From Prochlorococcus sp. MIT 0604 (GTDB lineage Bacteria > Cyanobacteriota > Cyanobacteriia > PCC-6307 > Cyanobiaceae), in NCBI RefSeq assembly GCF_000757845.1, contig NZ_CP007753.1:248001-312000 (forward strand): a stretch of 64,000 bases of DNA, read 5' to 3'. Below the pieces are notes generated by a model. That model had not been told where the DNA came from, ran no database searches, and was given only the letters and a program-made list of their open reading frames with translations. The position numbers and the translations under genes are program-made. Below are positions 55,802 to 64,000 of this stretch, piece after piece (positions within the stretch are counted from its first letter, which is position 1; every line of letters starts with the position of its first letter).

Positions 55802-57925
55802 ATGAATTCAAAGGATTCTTTTAGAGCTTTCCCTTTGGCAGCAATTACAGGTCATAGCTTATTGAAATTATCTTTACTTTTGGCAGCAGTTGATCCTAGT
55901 TTAGGGGGAGTGATTATTGCTGGCGGGAGAGGTACTGGTAAGTCAGTATTAGCAAGGGGTTTACATACTTTACTTCCTCCTATAGAGGTATTAGATAATG
56001 AAATAATACTGGAAAAGCAAACTGAGAAAAATAGTGGAACTTCATTAAGACCTATTGGTAGGAACCTAGATCCAGATAAACCAGAGGAATGGGATATTAG
56101 TACTAATAAATTGTTGGAGGAAGTAATTGGAAGTGATTATTTGAATCAAATTGAAGAAATTCCGAAAAAAGTAAGAGAGGCTCCATTTATTCAAGTTCCC
56201 ATTGGCATAACTGAAGACAGGCTTGTTGGATCAATTGACGTCGCTGCATCATTAAGTACTGGGGAACAAGTTTTTCAACCTGGAATTTTAGCAGAGGCTC
56301 ATAGAGGTGTTCTTTATGTAGACGATATAAATTTATTGGATGATGGCATTGTAAATTTAATTCTTGAAGCCACTGGAAGAGAGAAAAATAATATTGAAAG
56401 AGATGGTTTAAGTCTTTCTCATCCTTGTAAGTCACTTTTAATAGCAACTTATAATCCTGAAGAAGGTGCTCTAAGAGATCATGTTTTAGATCGTTTTGCC
56501 ATTGTGCTTTCCGCAGATCAATCTATTGATAATGCTCAAAGAGTTGAGATTACAAAATCTGTTTTATCGCACGCAAAAAATAATATTAAATTTGCAGAAA
56601 AATGGTCTGAAGAATCTGATAATTTATCCACTCAATTAATCTTAGCAAGGCAATGGTTAAAGGATGTCAAGATAACAAAAGAGCAAATAACCTATTTAGT
56701 GAATGAAGCTCTTAGAGGAGGAGTAGAAGGGCATAGGTCAGAATTATTTGCAGTAAAAGTAGCAAAAGCTAATGCAGCTCTTCGCGGCGATGAGAATGTA
56801 AATTCTGAAGACCTAAAAGTCGCAGTTAGGTTAGTTATTCTCCCACGATCAATGCAAATTCCTCCAGAAGATGATGATATTCAACCCCCCCCTCCAGAGG
56901 ATCAGAGTCCCCCCCCTCCACCTCAATCAAACAATGACGAGTCTGAACCTGAGGCTAATGAAAATGATAATGAGCAAGACCAAGAACAAGATAATTCTGA
57001 TGGAGAAGAAGACTCTACCCCCGAAATACCTGAAGAATTTATTTTAGATCCTGAGGCATGTATGGTTGATCCTGATTTATTACTTTTTTCATCAGCTAAA
57101 GCAAAAGCCGGAAATAGTGGAAGTAGATCAGTAATATTCAGTGATAGTAGAGGAAGGTATGTGAAACCTATAATTCCAAGAGGTAAAGTAAAAAGAATTG
57201 CGGTAGATGCGACTTTGCGAGCTGCAGCTCCTTATCAAAAATCACGAAGATTGAGGAATCCTAATAAATCAATAGTTATTGAAGAGAATGATTTTAGGGC
57301 AAAGCTTCTTCAAAAAAAGGCGGGTGCTTTAGTCATTTTTCTTGTTGATGCTAGTGGGTCTATGGCTCTTAATAGAATGCAAAGTGCTAAGGGTGCAGTT
57401 ATCAGGCTTTTAACAGAGGCATATGAGAATAGAGATGAAGTTGCCTTAATACCCTTTAGAGGTAATCAGGCAGAAGTTCTTTTACCTCCAACAAGATCAA
57501 TAACTGCAGCGAAGAGAAGGCTAGAAACAATGCCTTGCGGAGGTGGTTCGCCTTTAGCTCATGGACTAACGCAATCAGCAAAAGTTGCAAAAAATGCTCT
57601 TTCTACTGGAGATATAGGTCAAGTTATTGTTGTTGGAATTACCGATGGGAGAGGAAATGTTCCATTAGGATTATCTTTAGGACAAAATGAGGTTGAGGGA
57701 AAAGATAATGAAAATGTCAATTTAAAACAGGAGGTTTTGGATATCGCTGCAAAATATCCCATGCTCGGGATAAAACTCTTGGTAATTGATACAGAGAGAA
57801 AATTTATAGCAAGTGGATTTGGTAAAGAGTTAGCAGAGGCTGCTCAAGGGAAATACGTCCAATTGCCAAAAGCTACGGATAAAGCAATCGCTGCTATGGC
57901 TTTAAATGCTATCAATGAATTCTAA
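55802..57925 (+). CDS. chlD: Magnesium chelatase subunit D
   Basis: ChlD couples the ChlI ATPase to ChlH when magnesium is inserted into protoporphyrin IX for chlorophyll. Start at ATG 55802 gives 707 residues (a TTG at 55754 would add 16). Domains: AAA+-like module with Walker A GGRGTGKS (residues 41-48), a proline and acid-rich linker (about 359-420, with poly-Pro runs and EPEANEND), and a C-terminal von Willebrand A domain with [18 protein letters not shown]. Two C8 tracts (56885-56892, 56909-56916) encode the polyproline part. Confidence 0.95.
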   Translation: MNSKDSFRAFPLAAITGHSLLKLSLLLAAVDPSLGGVIIAGGRGTGKSVLARGLHTLLPPIEVLDNEIILEKQTEKNSGTSLRPIGRNLDPDKPEEWDISTNKLLEEVIGSDYLNQIEEIPKKVREAPFIQVPIGITEDRLVGSIDVAASLSTGEQVFQPGILAEAHRGVLYVDDINLLDDGIVNLILEATGREKNNIERDGLSLSHPCKSLLIATYNPEEGALRDHVLDRFAIVLSADQSIDNAQRVEITKSVLSHAKNNIKFAEKWSEESDNLSTQLILARQWLKDVKITKEQITYLVNEALRGGVEGHRSELFAVKVAKANAALRGDENVNSEDLKVAVRLVILPRSMQIPPEDDDIQPPPPEDQSPPPPPQSNNDESEPEANENDNEQDQEQDNSDGEEDSTPEIPEEFILDPEACMVDPDLLLFSSAKAKAGNSGSRSVIFSDSRGRYVKPIIPRGKVKRIAVDATLRAAAPYQKSRRLRNPNKSIVIEENDFRAKLLQKKAGALVIFLVDASGSMALNRMQSAKGAVIRLLTEAYENRDEVALIPFRGNQAEVLLPPTRSITAAKRRLETMPCGGGSPLAHGLTQSAKVAKNALSTGDIGQVIVVGITDGRGNVPLGLSLGQNEVEGKDNENVNLKQEVLDIAAKYPMLGIKLLVIDTERKFIASGFGKELAEAAQGKYVQLPKATDKAIAAMALNAINEF

Positions 57926-57932
57926 ATATTTC

Positions 57933-58778
57933 TTATGGATAAATTTCGTTAAGGAATTTTGAAAGTCCAATCGTTAAATCTCTTATAGATTTAGTTAATT
58001 CTTTATCTTGTGTTAATTTTTCAAAATCATCGCTCATATCATCTATTTTGGTTGCAATAGACCTAGCAGCATTAATAGTCAATTTAATATCTTTAAGGGT
58101 TTCTTGATCATCAATAGTAGATAAAATGTTATTTAAATGATTAGCAGCGATTGTAATTTCTTTTATTAGGGGTTCAACTCTTTGTAGTTCTTGTTTCGAT
58201 AAAAAAATTAATTCATCAAGATTTTCTTGTGTCCTGTCAAATTGGTCAATTGAGTTAACAATGTTTTCAATTAAGTTTTCTTGATTTGTGTCTTTTAAAA
58301 GTTGACTGATTTTATTAGTTATATTTGAGAGACTTGATAGTTGTTTACCTGTGATAGTGTCTCCCTGGCAAATAATTAATTTGGTATCGCATTTTTCGGA
58401 AATAGGCTTTGCAATGTTTTTAGGAATTGTCTTGTCACTAGTTTCTAAAGCAACTTGTACATCTCCTCCAAGGAAAGAATTTGTAACTACCCTTGCAAAT
58501 GCTGGCCTTGGAAGAATAATTTCAGGATTATTTAAAACTATTTTTGCTTTAATTGATTCATTCGTGAACAAGATATCTTCTATCGATCCAACTAAGATTC
58601 CTCTGTAAGTAACTGGAGATTTTTTTGATAAACCACTTGCGTTATTGAATTCAGCAAAGAGGTACCAATTTTTTGAAGATAATCTCATTCCTCTTAGCCA
58701 AAAAGAAAAAAATGTGAATATTAAAATTCCTCCTAATAAGGAAAAACCAACTATTGAATCTCGTAAGCTTCTACGCAT
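57933..58778 (-). CDS. MCE/MlaD-family substrate-binding protein
   Basis: A 281-residue protein with one N-terminal membrane segment (FSLLGGILIFTFFSFWL, about 12-28) followed by an MCE domain (about 35-130: SGLSKKSPVTYRGILVGSIEDI) and a long helical, coiled-coil C-terminus. This belongs with the lipid-transport ABC systems (Mla/TGD2), probably moving phospholipids between envelope membranes. The ATPase gene lies five bases upstream on the same strand; the permease (mlaE-like) is not in the window. Confidence 0.9.
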   Translation of the reverse strand: MRRSLRDSIVGFSLLGGILIFTFFSFWLRGMRLSSKNWYLFAEFNNASGLSKKSPVTYRGILVGSIEDILFTNESIKAKIVLNNPEIILPRPAFARVVTNSFLGGDVQVALETSDKTIPKNIAKPISEKCDTKLIICQGDTITGKQLSSLSNITNKISQLLKDTNQENLIENIVNSIDQFDRTQENLDELIFLSKQELQRVEPLIKEITIAANHLNNILSTIDDQETLKDIKLTINAARSIATKIDDMSDDFEKLTQDKELTKSIRDLTIGLSKFLNEIYP

Positions 58779-58783
58779 AGTTT

Positions 58784-59569
58784 CTAAATGTCTTTCGGTT
58801 GCATTGGACCATCAAGTTTCCCATTCCTAAATTGAAATACATAGGGATCTTTACTTTTTTTAAATTCATCAATCGAGCCTGCCCATCTGAATTTACCTCC
58901 ATAAAGCATTAAAACTTTATCTGAAGTTCTTTCTATAGTACTAAGAACATGGCTAACTACAATAGATGATCCGCGAGCTTTATGATTTGTCTTATTAATT
59001 AAATCTTCAATTCTTGATGAGGCAATGGGATCAAGGCCGGCAGTTGGTTCATCAAAAAGTAATAAAGGTTTAGACTTCGCATTAAGAGTTTGATCAGTAA
59101 TTAATGCCCTCGCAAAACTTACTCTTTTTTGCATGCCTCCACTTAATTCATTTGGAAGTTTATTCTCAACATTAAATAATCCTACCTCAGCTAAGCATTC
59201 ACATACTATTTCATGAATTGACTTTTTCGATAGATTTTTATTTCTCTTGAGGAGAAAACCTACATTTTCTTCAATAGTTAGAGATCCTAATAAAGCCGGG
59301 TTCTGAAAAACTAGTCTTACATCAGGAGGATTATTTTGATCTAATCTCAAATATGTTTGTTTCTCACCAAATATTCTTAGTTCTCCTTTGGTAGGTAAAA
59401 TTAGTCCTGCTAAGATTTTTAATATGGTTGATTTACCAGAACCTGAAGGGCCAACTATAGCTAATTTCTCTCCATCATTAAGTTCAAAATTTATTTGATT
59501 AAGCACATTAACTTCCCCCCAGCTTATTGAGAGGTTTTTTGTTTCAACTGCATGCTTTGTTTTTTTCAA
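58784..59569 (-). CDS. ABC transporter ATP-binding protein (MlaF/TGD3-like)
   Basis: A 261-residue ATPase with Walker A GPSGSGKST, Q-loop VFQNPALLGSL, signature LSGGMQKRVSFARAL and Walker B LLLFDEPTAGLDP, then the H-loop SHVLSTIERTSD. Adjacency to the MCE protein identifies it as the ATPase of a lipid-trafficking ABC transporter. The two genes are five bases apart, in one transcript. Confidence 0.93.
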   Translation of the reverse strand: MKKTKHAVETKNLSISWGEVNVLNQINFELNDGEKLAIVGPSGSGKSTILKILAGLILPTKGELRIFGEKQTYLRLDQNNPPDVRLVFQNPALLGSLTIEENVGFLLKRNKNLSKKSIHEIVCECLAEVGLFNVENKLPNELSGGMQKRVSFARALITDQTLNAKSKPLLLFDEPTAGLDPIASSRIEDLINKTNHKARGSSIVVSHVLSTIERTSDKVLMLYGGKFRWAGSIDEFKKSKDPYVFQFRNGKLDGPMQPKDI

Positions 59570-59699
59570 AACTTATATAAAAAACATCTATTTATTTCAT
59601 TTTGCCTATTTTTAGAAATAAAAAAAGGATGTATGAATTTGATTTATAATGATTTTATATAGTTTTTAAATTTGAGAAAAATAATTAAAGAGGTTTTTA

Positions 59700-61085
59700 A
59701 TGAATAAGCGTAAAAAAAGGGTAAGGAGATATTATAAAAATTTTAAAAAGTCTAATTTTGACTTATTGAAAAAAATCTTAAGAATTTTGAGTTGGCTTTT
59801 GCCAGGATTGTTAATAAAAAGGTGGATGCTTACATCTGCGATAGGTTTTTTGACTACATTACTAGGCGTGGCAATTTGGACAAATTTAAGACCGCTCTAT
59901 TGGCTTATTGAAATCTTTTTTTCGGTAATGACAGGTTTAACTAGTATTTTGCCTGTTTCATTTATGGGTCCATTGATTTTTGTTTTTGGAATATTATTAA
60001 TTGGGATTGGGCAAAATAGAAGCATTAACTCTATTCAAAAAGCGCTTGTTCCAGAAAAAGATACATTTTTAGTTGATGCATTAAGAGTCAAAAGTAAATT
60101 AAACAGAGGCCCAAATATTGTTGCAATTGGCGGCGGTACAGGCTTATCTACTTTATTGAAAGGCTTAAAAAATTACAGTGGTAATATTACAGCAATCGTA
60201 ACTGTATCCGATGATGGTGGAAGTAGTGGAATTCTCAGAAAACAATTAGGTGTGCAACCTCCAGGAGATATTAGAAATTGTTTAGCAGCCTTATCAAACG
60301 AAGAACCTACCTTAACAAGATTATTTCAGTACAGATTTTCAGGGGGAAGTGGTCTGGAAGGTCATAGTTTTGGAAATCTATTCTTGTCAGCTTTAACAAC
60401 AATTACTGGCAGTTTAGAAAAAGCAGTTCAAGCGTCTAGTAAGGTTTTGGCGGTACAAGGACAAGTTTTACCTGCAACAAACATTGATGTTATGTTATGG
60501 GCCGAATTAGAAGATGGTGAAAAAATTTTTGGAGAAAGCAAAATTAGTAAATCTAAGAAATTAATTTCGAGGATTGGTTACCTACCAGAAAATCCTTCAG
60601 CTCTTCCGAGTGCTCTTGAATCTATAAAAGAAGCTGATTTAATTGTTCTTGGCCCAGGTAGTCTATACACTTCTTTATTGCCTAATCTGTTAGTACCAGA
60701 GATAGTAGATGCCTTATTGCAAAGTAATGCTCCTAAAATTTATATAAGTAATTTGATGACTCAGCCTGGAGAAACAGATGGACTTGATGTCTATCAACAT
60801 ATCAAAGCAATAGAAAAACAATTATCAAATTTTGGAGTTAATACTAGAATTTTTAACTCAATCTTATCTCAGATTCAATTTGAAAAGTCTCCATTAGTAG
60901 ACTATTACGAAAGTAGAGGGGCAGAGCCTGTTCGATGTAATAAAGAAAAACTATTATCTGAGGGTTATTATGTTTTGCAAGCACCATTGTATTCAAAGAG
61001 AATAACTCCAACTCTTAGACATGATCCAAGAAGACTGGCAAGAGCAGTTATGTTTATTTACCGCAAATTAAAAAAATTAAACTAA
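59700..61085 (+). CDS. YvcK/CofD-like gluconeogenesis factor family protein
   Basis: A 461-residue protein. An N-terminal membrane part (hydrophobic segments about residues 30-60, 62-80 and 83-110) is fused to a Rossmann-like YvcK domain that opens [21 protein letters not shown] and has [15 protein letters not shown] and [12 protein letters not shown]. In Bacillus YvcK binds UDP-GlcNAc and supports cell wall growth; the membrane extension is common to cyanobacterial members. A good AGAGG ribosome site lies before the ATG. Confidence 0.87.
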   Translation: MNKRKKRVRRYYKNFKKSNFDLLKKILRILSWLLPGLLIKRWMLTSAIGFLTTLLGVAIWTNLRPLYWLIEIFFSVMTGLTSILPVSFMGPLIFVFGILLIGIGQNRSINSIQKALVPEKDTFLVDALRVKSKLNRGPNIVAIGGGTGLSTLLKGLKNYSGNITAIVTVSDDGGSSGILRKQLGVQPPGDIRNCLAALSNEEPTLTRLFQYRFSGGSGLEGHSFGNLFLSALTTITGSLEKAVQASSKVLAVQGQVLPATNIDVMLWAELEDGEKIFGESKISKSKKLISRIGYLPENPSALPSALESIKEADLIVLGPGSLYTSLLPNLLVPEIVDALLQSNAPKIYISNLMTQPGETDGLDVYQHIKAIEKQLSNFGVNTRIFNSILSQIQFEKSPLVDYYESRGAEPVRCNKEKLLSEGYYVLQAPLYSKRITPTLRHDPRRLARAVMFIYRKLKKLN

Positions 61086-61612
61086 TATGCATCTTGAAGT
61101 TCATAGAAATCTGGCTGAATATAATCTTTTCTCAATGGCCATCCTCTCCAATCTTCAGGCATTAATAGTCTTTTAGGATTAGGATGATCAATAAAATTTA
61201 TTCCATACATATCAAAAGTTTCTCTTTCTTGCCAATCACTTCCTTTAAAAATTTTATACAAACTAGGGATTGATAAATCAGAATCTCTTTTTAAGAAAAC
61301 TTTTAATCGGACTTCTTTAATTTTTTTGATTTTTTGTAAATCATCAACAGTTATAAAATGGTAGAAACTAACAAGATTTTTGCCTGGTCCCTCATCATAT
61401 CCTCCTTGACATTGGAGATAGTTGAAACCGTAATTTTTCAAGGCAGATACTGCTTCATATAATTTGTTAGGTTCAACAGAAATGTTTTCTATTCCTATGT
61501 GATCATCAGATAAAGATTGATTTGGTATTCCATCTTTAGACAAAGATTGGCTTATAAACCCTTCTTTTTCTATTGAACTATCTGAGGATTTGGCTAAACC
61601 GTCTTTTTCCAT
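61082..61612 (-). CDS. ndhJ: NAD(P)H-quinone oxidoreductase subunit J
   Basis: Peripheral-arm subunit of the NDH-1 complex, equivalent to the 30-kDa subunit NuoC. The C-terminal [36 protein letters not shown] is diagnostic. 176 residues with an unconserved, serine-rich N-terminus. It is the last of ndhC-ndhK-ndhJ and its ATG overlaps the ndhK stop by one base. Convergent with yvcK, sharing four bases. Confidence 0.97.
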   Translation of the reverse strand: MEKDGLAKSSDSSIEKEGFISQSLSKDGIPNQSLSDDHIGIENISVEPNKLYEAVSALKNYGFNYLQCQGGYDEGPGKNLVSFYHFITVDDLQKIKKIKEVRLKVFLKRDSDLSIPSLYKIFKGSDWQERETFDMYGINFIDHPNPKRLLMPEDWRGWPLRKDYIQPDFYELQDAY

Positions 61613-62346
61613 TAATCTTCTGCAGTATCAATAATTTGAGTTTTTTCGTAGTTTTCAGGCAGTTCAGTTATTTTTTCTTTATTAGAGGAGGGAATGGCAT
61701 TAGCTGAAGTTTTGTTTAGATATTCACCTGTATTTTCTGAGAAAACAAGATTCATCTCGTGGTTAGATGTTATGTATCTGTGAGTTTGCTCTGTTTTTGT
61801 GCGCTCTAAAATTGATTCATTACCAACTTTTTTTCTTAATTTAATAACTGCATCAAAAATTGCCTCTGGTCTTGGTGGACATCCTGGAAGGTATAAATCA
61901 ACAGGTATCAATTTATCAACTCCTCTTACAGCGGTTGTAGAATCTGCGCTGAACATTCCTCCTGTAATTGTACAAGCACCCATGGCAATCACATATTTTG
62001 GCTCAGGCATTTGTTCATAAAGTCTTACTAGGGCTGGAGCCATCTTCATCGTTACTGTTCCTGCAACTATTAATAAATCTGCTTGTCTTGGCGAGCTTCT
62101 AGGTACTAATCCAAATCTATCAAAATCAAATCTAGATCCTATTAAGGCAGCAAATTCTATAAAACAACAAGCTGTTCCATACAAAAGAGGCCAAAGACTG
62201 CTTAATCTAGCCCAATTATGAAGGTCGTCTAAGCTAGTCAATATAATATTTTCGCTTAAGTCTGTAGTGACTTGGGGTGCACCTAGAGGATTACAAGTTC
62301 CTTCTCGGATTTCTCTTATTGCTTTTGGGGATAATTGTGGATTCAA
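61612..62346 (-). CDS. ndhK: NAD(P)H-quinone oxidoreductase subunit K
   Basis: NDH-1 subunit holding the [4Fe-4S] cluster N2 equivalent. The cluster cysteines are in [24 protein letters not shown] and [11 protein letters not shown]. 244 residues, including a variable C-terminus after [11 protein letters not shown]. Central gene of the three-gene ndh run, four bases after ndhC. Confidence 0.97.
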   Translation of the reverse strand: MNPQLSPKAIREIREGTCNPLGAPQVTTDLSENIILTSLDDLHNWARLSSLWPLLYGTACCFIEFAALIGSRFDFDRFGLVPRSSPRQADLLIVAGTVTMKMAPALVRLYEQMPEPKYVIAMGACTITGGMFSADSTTAVRGVDKLIPVDLYLPGCPPRPEAIFDAVIKLRKKVGNESILERTKTEQTHRYITSNHEMNLVFSENTGEYLNKTSANAIPSSNKEKITELPENYEKTQIIDTAED

Positions 62347-62350
62347 TTTT

Positions 62351-62713
62351 TTAACTCCATTCTAAAGCTCCTTTTCTCCAAGCGTATGCCAGAGCGATAA
62401 CAAGTATTGCAATGAAAATTAAAGCCTCAATAAAAGCTAGTAAACCTAATCTATTGAAGGCAACCGCCCAAGGATAAAGGAAAACAGTCTCAACATCAAA
62501 TATAACGAAAACCAAGGCAAACATGTAATAACGAATATTAAATTGAATCCATGCTCCCCCTATGGGCTCCATTCCAGATTCATATGTAAGTTTTCTTTCC
62601 CCTGTTCTGCCCTTTGGGGCAACGATGAGATTAGTAACAAGAGCTAATATTGGTACAGCAGCTGCAATTAGAAGGAAACCTAAAAAATATTCATAGCCAG
62701 TTAATAAAAACAT
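62351..62713 (-). CDS. ndhC: NAD(P)H-quinone oxidoreductase subunit 3
   Basis: Small membrane-arm subunit of NDH-1, equivalent to NuoA. Three membrane spans (about residues 7-28, 62-83 and 90-110) and the conserved [32 protein letters not shown]. 120 residues. Heads the ndhCKJ run, divergent from rubA. Confidence 0.97.
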   Translation of the reverse strand: MFLLTGYEYFLGFLLIAAAVPILALVTNLIVAPKGRTGERKLTYESGMEPIGGAWIQFNIRYYMFALVFVIFDVETVFLYPWAVAFNRLGLLAFIEALIFIAILVIALAYAWRKGALEWS

Positions 62714-62789
62714 CTTAAAAATTAATTTTGAATAAAAGTCGCTTAATTAAGCAAAATCTTTTAAAGTTCTTAAAGAACAATAATAAACC

Positions 62790-63218
62790 GTGAGTGAAAA
62801 CATTCAACCAGCCTCTGAGGAAAACAAAATAGTCGAAGATTTTGAGAAAGAAAAACTTTCTGAAAACTCCTCAGGAGTAAATGTTGAACAACCTGTACCT
62901 AATTTAGAACAAAATAGATTCGAATGTAGAAGTTGTGGATACATTTATGATCCATCTGAAGGAAATAAAAAATTAAATATACCTAAAAATACTCCTTTTT
63001 CAGAGTTAGATGGGAATACCTTCGCTTGCCCTGTTTGTCGAGCTGGTAAAAATTTTTATAAGGATATAGGTCCTAAATCTAAACCTAGTGGTTTTGAAGA
63101 AAATTTAGTTTATGGATTTGGATTTAATAGTTTACCTCCTGGACAAAAAAACATATTGATTTTTGGAGGTCTAGCTTTTGCTGCTGCTATGTTCCTTTCT
63201 TTGTACTCTTTGCATTAA
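62790..63218 (+). CDS. rubA: Rubredoxin RubA (membrane-anchored)
   Basis: A 142-residue rubredoxin with a C-terminal membrane helix (ILIFGGLAFAAAMFLSLYSL). The iron is bound by two pairs of cysteines in CRSCGYIYDPSEG and FACPVCRAGKNFY. An acidic N-terminal extension (about 45 residues) precedes it. Cyanobacterial RubA is needed for assembly of photosystem II (and in some reports PSI). It sits directly upstream of ycf48, which also works in PSII assembly. Start is GTG. Confidence 0.93.
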   Translation: MSENIQPASEENKIVEDFEKEKLSENSSGVNVEQPVPNLEQNRFECRSCGYIYDPSEGNKKLNIPKNTPFSELDGNTFACPVCRAGKNFYKDIGPKSKPSGFEENLVYGFGFNSLPPGQKNILIFGGLAFAAAMFLSLYSLH

Positions 63219-63227
63219 TATATACAA

Positions 63228-64000
63228 ATGAAAAAAATTATTACTAGTATTCCCAATCTTCTTTTATCAGTTCTTCTTTGTTTTGTATTGAGCAGTTGTT
63301 CATCTACAGGAGTAAAGATGAATGATAGCAGCCCTTGGAAAACAATTCAGTTTGAGGACCAGGCTAATGCTTTAGATGTTGATTTTATAAATGATAAAAA
63401 TGGATTTTTAGTAGGTTCTAATAGACTTATTATGGAATCCAATGATGGGGGAGAAACTTGGGAAAAAAGAAATTTAGATTTACCAAGTGAAGAGAACTTT
63501 CGTCTCCTAGATATAGATTTTAAAGGGGAAGAGGGATGGTTAATAGGTCAGCCTTCATTAGTTATGCATACACTTGATGCAGGAAAGAATTGGACACGTT
63601 TATCTCTAGGTAAATTACCAGGCCAGCCATTTCTAATAACAACTGTCGATGCTGGTGTTGCAGAATTGGCTACCACTGCAGGTGCTATTTATGAAACATC
63701 AGATAGTGGTGAATCATGGAATGCAAAAGTTGTAGATGCATCTGGTTCTGGAGGCGTAAGAGACTTAAGAAGAACTAATAAAGGAGATTATGTCAGTGTA
63801 AGTAGTCTAGGTAATTTCTTTTCTACTTTGGAAAAGGATAGTGATGCATGGATAGCTCATCAAAGAGCCAGTAGTAAAAGAGTTCAAAGTATTGGTTTTA
63901 ATCCAGAAGGAAGTTTATGGATGCTTTCTAGAGGAGCAGAAATTAGATTTAATGAAGATACTAATGACCTAGAAAATTGGTCAAAGCCTGTTATACCAAT
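63228..64000 (+). CDS. ycf48: PSII assembly factor Ycf48 (HCF136), 5' part
   Basis: The gene runs off the right edge; 257 codons are visible. A lipoprotein signal ([11 protein letters not shown], cysteine 24) is followed by a beta-propeller of BNR-like repeats, with [21 protein letters not shown] and SDSGESWN visible. Ycf48 binds newly made D1 on the lumenal side during PSII assembly and repair. Ten bases after rubA, on the same strand; psbEFLJ usually follow in this lineage, but that is outside the window. Confidence 0.93.
   Translation, partial: MKKIITSIPNLLLSVLLCFVLSSCSSTGVKMNDSSPWKTIQFEDQANALDVDFINDKNGFLVGSNRLIMESNDGGETWEKRNLDLPSEENFRLLDIDFKGEEGWLIGQPSLVMHTLDAGKNWTRLSLGKLPGQPFLITTVDAGVAELATTAGAIYETSDSGESWNAKVVDASGSGGVRDLRRTNKGDYVSVSSLGNFFSTLEKDSDAWIAHQRASSKRVQSIGFNPEGSLWMLSRGAEIRFNEDTNDLENWSKPVIP

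Noticed and set aside
1-64000. Searched by eye for CRISPR arrays, insertion sequences, phage genes, restriction systems and toxin-antitoxin pairs.
   Set aside because: No repeated spacers, transposase motifs or recognisable partners were found; all large frames match ordinary chromosomal genes.

Overview
The window looks like a piece of the chromosome of a marine picocyanobacterium, almost certainly a low-GC (high-light type) Prochlorococcus. The sequence is strongly AT-rich and nearly gap-free. It carries photosystem II genes (psbO, psbH, psbN, psbI, psbK, ycf48), plastid-like NDH genes (ndhC-ndhK-ndhJ), ntcA, crtR, chlD, ThyX-type thymidylate synthase and many small cyanobacteria-only families (DUF2555, DUF565/Ycf20, DUF3084, DUF3146, DUF3155, DUF3177, DUF3181, DUF3769). 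The genus is inferred from gene content and composition; no database was searched. I see no prophage, insertion sequence, CRISPR array, rRNA operon or obvious genomic island. No stretch longer than 300 bases lacks a gene.

Layout. 1-6.4 kb: the start of ftsH, then sat, psbO, coaBC, DUF2555, a small helical protein, ycf20, pyrB and a DNA-3-methyladenine glycosylase gene whose start is broken. 6.5-17.3 kb: gatC, crtR, tRNA-Leu, a membrane protein, ileS, two unknowns, trmB, glmM, a membrane-anchored thioredoxin and the minus-strand run cobO-dcd-thyX. 17.3-21.2 kb: ntcA behind an NtcA-type promoter, DUF3084, a RuvC-like nuclease, DUF3146, pth, then psbH facing psbN and psbI. 21.2-31 kb: an LptD-like outer-membrane protein, the glyA-cinA-leuC-leuD run, tRNA-Arg, two small proteins, murJ and sfsA. 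31-43 kb: amt1 behind an NtcA site, ispH, a DoxX protein, purH, an esterase, DUF3155, a Hik2-like kinase, cobS, tgt, psbK, an oxidoreductase, a CNNM-type membrane protein and a CAT-anticodon tRNA. 43-64 kb: pyrE, ygfZ, a RecB-like nuclease, a phosphohexomutase, rdgB, a carotenoid oxygenase, hisB, fabI, a thioredoxin-fold protein, a DegT aminotransferase, photolyase-Nudix-folK, chlD, a lipid-type ABC/MCE pair, yvcK, ndhJ-ndhK-ndhC, rubA and the start of ycf48.

How the parts fit. The genes serve photosynthesis (PSII subunits and assembly factors, NDH, carotenoid and chlorophyll synthesis), nitrogen control (NtcA and its probable target amt1), and housekeeping synthesis of nucleotides, leucine, histidine, cell wall, fatty acids, isoprenoids, folate, CoA and B12. 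The two NtcA-type promoters share the same architecture: a GT-N10-AC box followed 22-23 bases later by the same -10 hexamer, TAAATT.

The most notable irregularities are a one-base deletion just after the start of the alkyladenine glycosylase gene together with a changed base-pocket residue, a CobO/BtuR-like protein without its Walker A loop, a RecB-like nuclease that keeps its iron-sulfur cysteines but seems to lack nuclease acids, a crtR gene with no standard start codon upstream, two C8 tracts in chlD, and several strong inverted repeats between genes. I did not find a convincing new multi-gene system.
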